Translations under genes and position numbers: made by a program
The notes under the pieces: generated by a model
What the model was told of the DNA's origin: nothing
The model's input: the letters and a program-made list of their open reading frames with translations, nothing else
Database searches by the model: none
Source: Paracoccus sp. (in: a-proteobacteria)
GTDB taxonomy: Bacteria > Pseudomonadota > Alphaproteobacteria > Rhodobacterales > Rhodobacteraceae
Assembly (NCBI GenBank): GCA_018056045.1
Contig: JAGPGI010000081.1
Span: forward strand, 1 to 9,435
Length of the DNA: 9,435 nt
Reading direction: 5' to 3'
Part shown: piece after piece, positions 1 through 6,616 of the stretch
Position numbering within the stretch: the stretch's first letter is position 1
Layout: every line of letters starts with the position of its first letter

Positions 1-336
1 GTCTCGAACGCGACGCCGGCCAAGCGCCCCGACCAGCCGGTCTATGTCACCGTCAAGCCCGACCTGACGCTGGCTTTGGGCAATGAGGACATCCCCGCCG
101 GGACGCTGGCCGAGGTGCTGGCCCGCGCCACCAATGGCGACCGCGAACAGCGCATCTTCCTGCGCGCCGATGCGGCGGTGACCTATGGCGACCTGATGGG
201 GGTGATGAACAGCCTGCGCGAGACCGGGTATCTCAAGATCGCCCTGGTCGGGCTTGAGGCCGCCCCTGCCGCCACCCCGGCCGCCACCCCCGCCGCCACC
301 CCGGCCCCGGCTTCTGCCACAGGTCCGACACCATGA
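1..336 (+). CDS. exbD: ExbD/TolR family biopolymer transport protein (3' part)
   Basis: This is the C-terminal 111 residues of an ExbD-like protein; the 5' end, with the single transmembrane helix, lies beyond the left edge. ExbD works with ExbB in the inner membrane as a proton-driven motor that energises TonB. The visible part matches the ExbD/TolR periplasmic domain: a strand reading VYVTVKPDLTLALG, then a helix, then IFLRADAAVTYGDLMGVMNSLRETGYLKIALV, which is the usual end of the fold. After that comes an Ala/Pro/Thr tail with three AATP units, longer than most ExbD proteins carry. The frame is open from base 1, so any internal start such as TTG at 76 is not the real one. The stop overlaps the next ATG (ATGA at 333-336), so it is translationally coupled to tonB. 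Family call is firm; TolR is less likely because a TonB gene follows directly. Confidence 0.9.
   Translation, partial: VSNATPAKRPDQPVYVTVKPDLTLALGNEDIPAGTLAEVLARATNGDREQRIFLRADAAVTYGDLMGVMNSLRETGYLKIALVGLEAAPAATPAATPAATPAPASATGPTP
268..303 (+). repeat. 12-bp tandem repeat, three copies, in the exbD 3' end
   Basis: Three near-identical 12-base units (268-279, 280-291, 292-303) each read GCC GCC ACC CCG or CCC and encode Ala-Ala-Thr-Pro. They lie in frame and form the low-complexity tail of ExbD. Length variation by replication slippage would keep the frame. Confidence 0.8.
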
Positions 337-1187
337 GCCGGCGGGGGACATGGCTGCTTGAGGGGGCGCTTTGGGGTGCCTCGGCCACCTTGGTCGCCGC
401 CATGCATCTGGGCGGCGCGATCTGGGTCCATAGCCGCGCCGAGGCCGCCGCCCCTCCGGGTCTGCCCGATCCGATCTTCATCGAACTGGCGCCCATGCCC
501 ACAGCCGCCGCACCAGTGGACGAGGTCGAGCAAGAGGAGCAGGAAGAGGCCCAGCCGGAACCGCAGCCCGAGCCGGAACCTGAACCCGAGCCGGAACCCG
601 AAGAGCAGATCACCGAGCTGCCGCTGCCCGAGCTTGCGCCGCTGCCGGACATGAACTCGCTGTTCCCGCCGCCCCCCGATGCGGTGGTGCTGCAGAAATC
701 CGTCCGCCCCAAGGAGCGCCCCGAACCGCCCAAGGAAGAGATCGCCGAGGCCCCGAGCAAACCGCGCGAAAAGCAGCCCGAGCCGCAAAAGCGCGAGAAA
801 AAGAAAGCCGAGGCCCAGCCCTCGCGCAAGGCCACGACCGAACTCAAGGCGCCCAAGGGCGAGCGGACGGCCGCACCGCAGGCGCAGGCCGGTGCCCCCA
901 GCAAGAAGCAGGTGGCAGGCTGGCAGTCCAAAGTGAATGCGACGGTCGCCCGGCACATGAAGCGCGCCCAGTCCAAACTGTCCGGGCGCGGCTCGGTCAC
1001 GGTCAATATCCGCTTCAGCATCGACGCCAGCGGCCGGGTCAGCGGCGCGGGGCTGGCCGGCTCGACCGGGAATGCCAAGAACGATGCGGTGCTGAACCGG
1101 CAGGCCGCAAGCCTGCCGCGCCTGCCGGCGCCGCCTTCGGGAAGATCGACGACGCTGACCCTGCCGGTGAACGTGCAACTGCGCTGA
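333..1187 (+). CDS. tonB: TonB family energy transducer
   Basis: A 284-residue TonB-like protein that would carry proton-motive energy from ExbB/ExbD across the periplasm to TonB-dependent outer-membrane receptors (iron chelates, haem, cobalamin or similar). Order of parts: short basic N-terminus, one membrane anchor at about residues 7-32, an acidic Glu/Pro repeat at about 75-91, a Lys/Pro-rich basic stretch at about 115-175, and a C-terminal TonB domain from about Trp197 to the end, with the typical VTVNIRFSIDASGRVSGA strand pair and a final LPVNVQLR strand. The anchor has His25, but the residue four before it is Val, so the Ser-x3-His motif of E. coli TonB is not exact; Ser17 is two helix turns away. 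The start overlaps the exbD stop (ATGA), which fixes the start and implies coupled translation. The receptor or substrate served cannot be told from this window. Confidence 0.93.
   Translation: MSRRGTWLLEGALWGASATLVAAMHLGGAIWVHSRAEAAAPPGLPDPIFIELAPMPTAAAPVDEVEQEEQEEAQPEPQPEPEPEPEPEPEEQITELPLPELAPLPDMNSLFPPPPDAVVLQKSVRPKERPEPPKEEIAEAPSKPREKQPEPQKREKKKAEAQPSRKATTELKAPKGERTAAPQAQAGAPSKKQVAGWQSKVNATVARHMKRAQSKLSGRGSVTVNIRFSIDASGRVSGAGLAGSTGNAKNDAVLNRQAASLPRLPAPPSGRSTTLTLPVNVQLR
567..602 (+). repeat. 18-bp tandem duplication coding for Glu-Pro repeats in tonB
   Basis: Two adjacent 18-base units (567-584 and 585-602) differ at one base (CCTGAA against CCCGAA at the end). They encode Pro-Glu repeats in the TonB spacer. 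Such stretches are normal in TonB, where the Pro-rich segment spans the periplasm. Confidence 0.75.
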
Positions 1188-1223
1188 GCAGGCCTGAGGC
1201 CCGGCCCGCGCGGTCATCCGAAA

Positions 1224-2501
1224 TCAGCGCGGCAGGCGGCTGACCAGCAGCTTGTCGATGCGGCGGCCGTCAAGGTCCACGACCTCGATCCGCCAGCCCT
1301 GCCAGTTCACATGGTCGCCCACCAGCGGCAACCGTCCGGTCAGGTCCAGAACCAGCCCGGCGGCGGTGGAATAGTCGTGATCCTCGGGCAGGGGCACGCC
1401 AAGGCGGTCGGCGAATTCATCCGCCGGCATCCAGCCCGCGACCAGCAGGCTGCCATCTTCGCGCTCGACGACCTTGGGTTCGTCATCGTCCCAGCCGACG
1501 AATTCGCCGGTGATCGCCTCGAGCACGTCCATCGGCGTCACCACGCCCTCGAAATGGCCGTATTCGTCATAGACCAGCAGCATCTGCCCCGGCGAGGCGC
1601 GCAGCCGGGCGATGACCTCGGGGGCGTCCATGGTCTCGGGGATGATCGGGGCGGGCTGCATGACATTGCGCAGATCGAACGCGGCGCTGCGGCTTTGCGA
1701 CAGCAGATCGACGCTGGCCACCACGCCGATCAGATTGTTGGGGTCGCCATCGCCGACCGGCAGCCGGGTGCGGCGGCTGTCGCGGAACTTGCGCGCCACC
1801 ACCTGCCAGCTGTCGCCGACCTCCAGCGCCTCGATATCGCGGCGCGAGGTCATCAGCCGCCGCGCGCTGCGGTCAGCGATGCGCATGACCCCGGCGATCA
1901 TCTCGGTCTCGGCGCGGTGCATGACGCCCGCGGTCTCGGCCTCGGAGATCACCAGCCGGATTTCCTCGTCGCTGATGGATTGCCGGTCATCCCCCGATTG
2001 CCCCAGAAGCGCCAGCACCAGCCGGCCCGAGCGGTCCAGAAGCCAGACCAGCGGCGCCGCCACGCGCGAGACGCCCTGCATCAGGGGCGCGACGCGGGCA
2101 GCCACGCGTTCGGGCGCGCGCAGGGCAAGCTGCTTGGGGACCAGTTCGCCCACGATCAGCGACAGATAGGTGATGACCACGACCACGCCGCCCATGCCCA
2201 GGGGCTGCGCGAGCGAGGCGGGAACCCCCAGCGAGGGCAGCACCGCCGCCAGCCGCGCGCCCAGAGTCGCGCCCGAGAACGCGCCCGACAGCACGCCCAC
2301 CAGCGTGATCCCGATCTGGACCGAGGACAGGAAGCGCCCCGGTTCCTCGGCCAGCCGCAGGGCGATGGCGGCGCCGTGATCGCCGCGCTCGGCCATGACC
2401 TTCATCCGCGCCGGCCGGGCCGAGACGATGGCCATTTCCGACATGGCCAGAAGCCCGTTCACAAGGATCAGGATAAGGACGATGGCAATTTCAAACCACA
2501 T
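1224..2501 (-). CDS. CNNM/HlyC-CorC family membrane protein with CBS pair
   Basis: A 425-residue integral membrane protein of the CNNM/CorC group, linked in characterised members to Mg2+ (and Co2+) efflux or homeostasis; older annotations call it a hemolysin-like protein. Domains in order: CNNM (DUF21) transmembrane domain at about 1-180, starting MWFEIAIVLILILVNGLLAM and containing the conserved GELVPK motif; a CBS pair at about 190-320, the second repeat being MLLVYDEYGHFEGVVTPMDV; and a C-terminal CorC/HlyC domain at about 335-420 ending near DLDGRRIDKLLV. Length is normal for the family. I chose ATG at 2501 because it directly precedes the first hydrophobic helix. Upstream in-frame TTG (2540) and GTG (2519) would add a polar extension; no clear Shine-Dalgarno decides between them. 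It is convergent with tonB, 36 bases apart, and divergent from the phospholipase gene. Transported ion is inferred from family only. Confidence 0.92.
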   Translation of the reverse strand: MWFEIAIVLILILVNGLLAMSEMAIVSARPARMKVMAERGDHGAAIALRLAEEPGRFLSSVQIGITLVGVLSGAFSGATLGARLAAVLPSLGVPASLAQPLGMGGVVVVITYLSLIVGELVPKQLALRAPERVAARVAPLMQGVSRVAAPLVWLLDRSGRLVLALLGQSGDDRQSISDEEIRLVISEAETAGVMHRAETEMIAGVMRIADRSARRLMTSRRDIEALEVGDSWQVVARKFRDSRRTRLPVGDGDPNNLIGVVASVDLLSQSRSAAFDLRNVMQPAPIIPETMDAPEVIARLRASPGQMLLVYDEYGHFEGVVTPMDVLEAITGEFVGWDDDEPKVVEREDGSLLVAGWMPADEFADRLGVPLPEDHDYSTAAGLVLDLTGRLPLVGDHVNWQGWRIEVVDLDGRRIDKLLVSRLPR

Positions 2502-2806
2502 CGGGCGAACTCTGGACACTAAGGGAAAAGGCCGGGCCAAGCCTGCGGCGCGGCGCCGCCCTGCTTGCGTAAATATCGTCGATCATGCGGGTATCGGCGG
2601 AATGCTCCGGCTGGGTCATGGTCCAGTATAAGGCGCCGACCGGCCTTGGCAATGATCCGCGCAGCGATCAGCGAAAATGCCCTCGGCGCCCGCAAGCATC
2701 GACAAACGGTGAAATTGCCAATAACTTTCCATCTTGAACCATTGGCTTACCGGGAATTGCCATCCCGCGACCAGTGGCAGAGCGTGGCAAGTATATATGG
2801 TGACAT
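2502..2806. other. 305-bp divergent intergenic region
   Basis: This gap separates the divergent CNNM/CorC and patatin genes. The corC side holds the promoter at 2625-2652 and a leader containing a perfect 6-bp GC stem with a 3-base loop (2545-2559). A 42-codon ORF (2619-2491, minus strand) begins at about the predicted transcript start and ends inside corC. The patatin side is more AT-rich than its surroundings. It contains an 8-bp direct repeat AATTGCCA (2713-2720 and 2755-2762) and a 6-bp inverted repeat GCCAAT/ATTGGC (2717-2722 and 2741-2746). I see no convincing -35/-10 pair for patatin; TATATA at 2792-2797 has no matching -35. No RNA gene or conserved protein is recognised here. Confidence 0.6.
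2625..2652 (-). promoter_or_regulatory. Sigma-70-like promoter for the CNNM/CorC gene
   Basis: Read on the minus strand, TTGCCA (2652-2647) and TATACT (2630-2625) are separated by 16 bases. Each hexamer matches the consensus at 5 of 6 positions. Transcription would start near 2618, leaving a leader of about 115 bases before the ATG at 2501. Function is inferred from sequence only. Confidence 0.5.
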
Positions 2807-3964
2807 ATGCGGGATTCCTCAGATCGGGACGAACAGATCATTCTTGTCCTGCAGGGCGGCGGCGCGCTTGGCGCCTATCAGGCGGGCGCCTATGAGGCGC
2901 TGTCGCGCGCCGGGCAGGAACCGGAATGGCTGGCCGGGATCTCGGTCGGGTCGATCAACGGGGCGCTGATCGCCGGCAACCGGCCCGGCGACCGGCTGGC
3001 GGCGCTGCGCAGCTTCTGGGAGGGGGTGACGGGCGCGCCATGGCTGACGGGCAACTGGCTTGAGGCCGTGCCGCAGCCGCCGCAGATGCGCGCGCTCTGG
3101 AACGAAAGCCGCGCCACCATGACCACGCTGTTCGGCGCGCCCGGGTTTTTCCGGCCCAAGCTGCCGGACATGTTTTCGTTCCTGCCGGGCCTTCCGGGGC
3201 TGATGCGCCAGACAAGCTGGCACGACACCGCGCCCTTGCGCGACACCCTGAACCAGCTGATCGACTGGGATTACCTGAATGGCGAGGGTCCGCGCCTGAC
3301 CGTCGGCGCCGTCAATGTCGAGACCGGCAATTTCGTGCGTTTCGACAGCCGCGAGATGCGGCTGGGCGTCGAACATGTCATGGCCTCGGGGGCGCTGCCG
3401 CCGGGCTTCCCCGCCGTCGAGATCGACGGCCAGCATTACTGGGATGGCGGGCTGGTCTCGAATTCACCCTTGCATGTGGTGCTGGAGGCGCCCAGCCAGC
3501 GGCCGCTCTGCATCTATCAGATCGACCTCTATCAGTCGCGCGACAGCCTGCCCCGCAACATGGCGCAGGTCGAACAGCGCGAGCGCGAGATCCGCTTTTC
3601 CAGCCGCACCCGGCTGAACACCGACGAGTTCCGCGCCCGCCATGCGCTGGCGCAGGCCGCGCGCCGTCTGCTCAAGCGCCTGCCCGAGGAATTGCAGGCC
3701 GACCCCGATCTGGCCATGCTGGTCGAGGCCGGTCCCGCCTATCCGGTCAGCCTGATGCACCTGATCTATCGCCACAACGATTACGAAAGCGGGTCCAAGG
3801 ATTACGAATTCTCGCGCCTGTCGATGCTGGATCACTGGCGCGACGGGCTGCGCGATGCCGGCCGCTCGCTGACCGACCGGCGCTGGACCGGGCGCGAGGT
3901 GCCCGAGGACGGGTTGATGGTCTTTGACGCCAACGATCCGCATCGGGCTGCGGACGGAACCTGA
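2807..3964 (+). CDS. Patatin-like phospholipase (DUF3734 type)
   Basis: A 385-residue protein of the bacterial patatin family, serine acyl hydrolases that cleave acyl groups from lipids. Three hallmark motifs are present: the Gly-rich oxyanion loop QGGGALGAYQAGAYEAL at residues 16-32; the nucleophile elbow G-I-S-V-G with Ser46; and the catalytic Asp in DGG at 213-215, followed by LVSNSPL. This gives the Ser46/Asp213 dyad. The remaining 170 residues, beginning LEAPSQRPLCIYQIDLY, resemble the DUF3734 C-terminal region found in many alphaproteobacterial patatins. No signal peptide or membrane helix is seen, so it is probably cytoplasmic. Start at ATG 2807 is preceded by GGTGA (2799-2803), a Shine-Dalgarno-like sequence with short spacing. 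In some alphaproteobacteria relatives lie beside 3-hydroxybutyrate dehydrogenase and polyhydroxybutyrate genes (from memory); none is here, so the substrate is unknown. The gene stands alone and ends in a strong hairpin. Confidence 0.93.
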   Translation: MRDSSDRDEQIILVLQGGGALGAYQAGAYEALSRAGQEPEWLAGISVGSINGALIAGNRPGDRLAALRSFWEGVTGAPWLTGNWLEAVPQPPQMRALWNESRATMTTLFGAPGFFRPKLPDMFSFLPGLPGLMRQTSWHDTAPLRDTLNQLIDWDYLNGEGPRLTVGAVNVETGNFVRFDSREMRLGVEHVMASGALPPGFPAVEIDGQHYWDGGLVSNSPLHVVLEAPSQRPLCIYQIDLYQSRDSLPRNMAQVEQREREIRFSSRTRLNTDEFRARHALAQAARRLLKRLPEELQADPDLAMLVEAGPAYPVSLMHLIYRHNDYESGSKDYEFSRLSMLDHWRDGLRDAGRSLTDRRWTGREVPEDGLMVFDANDPHRAADGT

Positions 3965-3973
3965 CGGCGACAG

Positions 3974-4005
3974 GGCCGGGCCGCCCTCATGGAAACGGCC
4001 CGGCC
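3974..4005. terminator. Stem-loop between convergent genes (likely bidirectional terminator)
   Basis: A perfect 10-bp GC stem, GGCCGGGCCG at 3974-3983 and CGGCCCGGCC at 3996-4005, closes a 12-base loop. It lies 9 bases after the phospholipase stop and 5 bases after the reductase stop, so it can serve both strands. Neither side has a U-tract, so it may block read-through or protect 3' ends rather than act as a classical intrinsic terminator. Confidence 0.65.
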
Positions 4006-4010
4006 GGATC

Positions 4011-5117
4011 TCAGCCCTTGCTGAACAGCCCGGGCGCGTAGCGCGGCGCCGAGAAGATATATTGCGGCGCGGCCTTGGCGTGCCCTCCCAGCGCCGCCGC
4101 CGCGTGCCAGGGCCAGCGCGGATCGTATAGCACGGTCCGGGCCAGCGCGATCATGTCGGCATCGCCATTGGCGACGATGGCTTCGGCCTGCTCGGGCGAG
4201 GTGATCAGCCCGACAGCGATCACCGGCATCGTCACCGCCTGCTTGACGGCCCGCGCCAGGGGCACCTGATAGCCCGGCGCCACCGGGATCCGCGCCGTTG
4301 CATCAATCCCGCCGCTGGAGATATGGATGGCCGCGCAGCCCCGCGCCTCAAGCGCGCGGGCAAAGGCGACGGTGTCCTGAATGTCCCAGCCGCCCTCGAT
4401 CCAATCCGTGCCCGAGACCCGGACCGTGACCGGATATCCCTCCGGCACCACGGCCTTGATCGCGTCAAAGATCTCCAGCGGGAAACGCATGCGGTTTTCA
4501 AGGCTGCCGCCATATTCGTCATCGCGCCGGTTCGACAGCGGCGACAGGAATTCATGCAGCAGATAGCCATGGGCGGCATGGATCTGGATCGCGTCCAGCC
4601 CCAGCCGCAGGGAACGGCGGGCGGCATCGACAAAACCCTCGCGCACCCGCGCCAGTCCGGCCGCATCCAGCGCGACGGGCGGGTTTTCGCCCGCATGCAT
4701 GGGCACGGCCGAGGGCGCGAATGTCTGCCAGCCATTCGGCGCATCGGGCGCGATCTGCTGGCCGCCCAGCCACGGCTTTTCGGTCGAGGCCTTGCGCCCG
4801 GCATGCGCCAGCTGGATGGCGATGGGCATGTCCGACCATGCGCGGATGCCCTTGAGCACGCGGGCCATCGCCGCCTCGGTCGCGTCATCGTAAAGCCCGA
4901 CATCGCCATAGGTGATGCGGCCTTCGGGCAGGACGCCCGTCGCCTCGATGGTCAGGATGCCGGCGCCCGACTGCGACAGCCCGCCCAGATGGATCAGGTG
5001 CCAGTCGGTCATCTGCCCGTCGGTCGCCGAATACTGGCACATGGGGGCAATGACGATGCGGTTGGAAACGGTCTTGTCGCCGATGGCGATGGGCTGGAAC
5101 AGTTTGGGTTCGGGCAT
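4011..5117 (-). CDS. Old Yellow Enzyme family NADH:flavin oxidoreductase (YqjM/XenA-like)
   Basis: A 368-residue FMN-dependent TIM-barrel ene-reductase, cytosolic, which uses NAD(P)H to reduce activated C=C bonds in electrophiles such as enones, quinone-like compounds or nitro esters. It belongs to the YqjM/XenA ('thermophilic-like') class: Cys27 and Tyr29 in APMCQYS replace the Thr of classical OYE, and the substrate-binding pair is His180/His183 in IQIHAAHGYLLHEFLSPLSN, followed by Tyr185. The QLAHAGRKAS motif and DEYGGSLENRMRF are also family marks. Near the C-terminus are SAPRYAPGLF and, earlier, DPRWPWH. ATG at 5117 has a strong GGAGG Shine-Dalgarno (5123-5127) five bases ahead, fixing the start. 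It is 60 bases downstream of the ABC ATPase on the same strand, so it may be the last operon gene, but imperfect inverted repeats just upstream hint at its own control. The physiological substrate is unknown; a link to histidine use is not evident. Confidence 0.93.
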   Translation of the reverse strand: MPEPKLFQPIAIGDKTVSNRIVIAPMCQYSATDGQMTDWHLIHLGGLSQSGAGILTIEATGVLPEGRITYGDVGLYDDATEAAMARVLKGIRAWSDMPIAIQLAHAGRKASTEKPWLGGQQIAPDAPNGWQTFAPSAVPMHAGENPPVALDAAGLARVREGFVDAARRSLRLGLDAIQIHAAHGYLLHEFLSPLSNRRDDEYGGSLENRMRFPLEIFDAIKAVVPEGYPVTVRVSGTDWIEGGWDIQDTVAFARALEARGCAAIHISSGGIDATARIPVAPGYQVPLARAVKQAVTMPVIAVGLITSPEQAEAIVANGDADMIALARTVLYDPRWPWHAAAALGGHAKAAPQYIFSAPRYAPGLFSKG

Positions 5118-5127
5118 GCGCCCCTCC

Positions 5128-5151
5128 TGATGACGTTACCGCTATCAGGTA
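5128..5151 (-). promoter_or_regulatory. Possible operator: overlapping inverted repeats upstream of the OYE gene
   Basis: Immediately upstream of the Shine-Dalgarno are two overlapping imperfect palindromes. One is TGATgaCG-ttac-CGctATCA (5128-5147), matching at 6 of 8 half-site positions. The other is TACC-N7-GGTA (5137-5140 and 5148-5151). YqjM-type reductases are often controlled by repressors that sense electrophiles, so an operator here is plausible. Short half-sites make chance a real alternative. Confidence 0.25.
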
Positions 5152-5177
5152 GGCAGCACGCGCCGCTCCGCAAGGCC

Positions 5178-5951
5178 CTAGATGCTGTTTCGTTCGTGGT
5201 AGGTGCGCAGGAAATTCGAGATCCGTTCATCCTTGGGGGAGTGAAGGATACCTTGCGGACTGTCCACCGCGACCAGCTCGCCCTTTTCCATGAAGGCGAC
5301 CTGATCGGCGACATGGGCGGCAAAACCCATCTCATGGGTGACAACGACCATGGTCATGCCCTCACTGGCCAGGGTTTTCATGACGTTCAGCACCTCGCCC
5401 ACCAGTTCGGGGTCGAGCGCGCTGGTCGGTTCATCGAACAGCATCAGCCGCGGCTCCATCGCGATGGCGCGGGCGATCGCCACGCGCTGCTGCTGGCCGC
5501 CCGACAGGCGCGAGGGGTGGTTCGACATCTTGTCAGCCAGCCCGACCTTGGTCAGCGCCTCGCCGGCGCGGCTTTCGGCCTCGGATTTCGACATGCCGCG
5601 CACGCGGATCAGCCCTTCGGCCACGTTTTCGCGCGCGGTCATATGCGGCCACAGATTGAACTGCTGGAACACCATGCCGATGCCGCGCCGCATCTCGCGC
5701 AGGCGCCGGCCCGACATCCGCTTGCCCGGCACCTCATAGCCGATCAGGTCGCCATCGATGCGGATTTCACCGGAATCGTAGGCTTCCAGAAAGTTGATGC
5801 AGCGCAGAAGCGTCGACTTGCCCGAGCCGGACGGCCCGATCAGGCAGGTCACCTTGCCGGGCGGGATCGACAGATCCACGTCCTTGAGCGCATGAAAGGG
5901 ACCGTAAAACTTGTTGACCTTGCTAATCTCGACGGAGGAGGCCTGCATCAT
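5178..5951 (-). CDS. Polar amino acid ABC transporter, ATP-binding subunit
   Basis: A 257-residue ABC ATPase that powers amino-acid import at the cytoplasmic face of the two permeases encoded just upstream. All nucleotide-binding motifs are intact: Walker [10 protein letters not shown] at 39-47, Q-loop [10 protein letters not shown] near 94-103, signature [14 protein letters not shown] at 149-162, Walker B LMLFDEP at 169-175 with Glu174, D-loop SALD at 177-180, and switch His206 in VVVTHEMG. The Q-loop text and length match the HisP/GlnQ polar-amino-acid (PAAT) group. The start overlaps the permease stop by one base (TGATG at 5949-5953). A second ATG follows at once (5948), so either may be used. 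It is part of the operon binding protein-permease-permease-ATPase. Substrate cannot be read from the ATPase; proximity to hutU suggests histidine or a related compound. Confidence 0.95.
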   Translation of the reverse strand: MMQASSVEISKVNKFYGPFHALKDVDLSIPPGKVTCLIGPSGSGKSTLLRCINFLEAYDSGEIRIDGDLIGYEVPGKRMSGRRLREMRRGIGMVFQQFNLWPHMTARENVAEGLIRVRGMSKSEAESRAGEALTKVGLADKMSNHPSRLSGGQQQRVAIARAIAMEPRLMLFDEPTSALDPELVGEVLNVMKTLASEGMTMVVVTHEMGFAAHVADQVAFMEKGELVAVDSPQGILHSPKDERISNFLRTYHERNSI

Positions 5952-6616
5952 CAGGTTCTTTCTTCGATCAGGTGTTTGGTGACGCGCGCCTCAAGCCGGT
6001 GGCCGATGCGCGAAATGGTTTCCACCAGCGCCCAGAAGAACAGCGCCAGCACAAGGTTCGCCTCGAGGTAACGAAAGGTCTCGGTGGACATGCGGCTGAC
6101 CTGATACATCAGCTCGGGCACGGTGATGATCGACAGAATCACGGTTTCCTTGGTCAGGATGATCGAGAAGTTGACCAGCGCCGGCAGCGACGAGACAAGG
6201 CCCAGCGGCAGCAGGATGCGGCGGATGATGGTGGGTTCGGACATGCCGATGGCGCGGGCGGCCTCAAGCTGGCCCACGGGCACGGCGCGAAAGCCCGAGC
6301 GGAAGATTTCGGCGAAATAGGGGCTGCCATAGATGGTCAGGCCCAAGAGGCCCGCCGGCAGCGCGTCCAGCCGCAGCCCGATCAGCGGGCCGCCGTAATA
6401 CAGCACGAAGAGCTGGACCAGAAACGGCGTGCCGCGGATCACCTCGATATAGATCTGGATGATCCAGCCGACCCAGCGCGGGCCGTAGCGCTGGATCAGC
6501 GCGATCACGAGGCCCAGCGCCATGCCGAAGACGGTGCCCAAAAGCCAGCACAGGATGGTGACGCCAAAGCCGCGCAGCAGCGAGGGGCCATATTGTTCAA
6601 AGATCGCGAAATCCAT
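5951..6616 (-). CDS. Polar amino acid ABC transporter permease (second)
   Basis: An inner-membrane permease of about 221 residues, in the HisM/GlnP/ArtM family, that pairs with the other permease to form the translocation channel. It starts [21 protein letters not shown] and has several hydrophobic segments. The EAA loop that docks on the ATPase reads [22 protein letters not shown], and [19 protein letters not shown] is another hallmark of the family. ATG at 6616 shares a base with the TGA of the upstream permease; a GTG at 6619 directly before it would give a GTGA overlap and one more residue. Its own stop overlaps the ATPase start. These overlaps imply coupled translation and matched subunit amounts. 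Confidence 0.93.
   Translation of the reverse strand: MDFAIFEQYGPSLLRGFGVTILCWLLGTVFGMALGLVIALIQRYGPRWVGWIIQIYIEVIRGTPFLVQLFVLYYGGPLIGLRLDALPAGLLGLTIYGSPYFAEIFRSGFRAVPVGQLEAARAIGMSEPTIIRRILLPLGLVSSLPALVNFSIILTKETVILSIITVPELMYQVSRMSTETFRYLEANLVLALFFWALVETISRIGHRLEARVTKHLIEERT

Noticed and set aside
1191..1201. Small GGCC-TGA-GGCC hairpin between tonB and corC
   Set aside because: The stem is only 4 bp with a 3-base loop and no U-tract; GGCC is common in this DNA, so chance explains it.
183..1217. Long minus-strand open frames opposite exbD/tonB (183-1217 and 233-1078)
   Set aside because: They are mirror frames of GC-rich coding DNA. Their products are Gly/Arg/Leu or Ser/Gly repeats caused by the Glu-Pro and Ala-Pro codons of the real genes, with no recognisable domain.
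1311..2522. 403-codon plus-strand open frame opposite the CNNM/CorC gene
   Set aside because: The product is a His/Gln/Arg/Asp-rich shadow of corC, while the minus strand shows intact CNNM, CBS and CorC domains.
2769..2797. Possible patatin promoter with TATATA at 2792-2797
   Set aside because: At 16-18 base spacing the -35 would be GACCAG or similar, a poor match, and the transcript would start only a few bases before the ATG.
2565..2969. 134-codon plus-strand open frame running into the patatin gene
   Set aside because: It lies out of frame with patatin, overlaps its conserved Gly-rich loop, and has no recognisable domain.
4323..6071. 582-codon plus-strand open frame opposite the OYE and ATPase genes
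   Set aside because: It is antisense to two genes with complete conserved motifs. Its product is His/Asp/Gln/Arg-rich without any domain, typical of a high-GC shadow frame.
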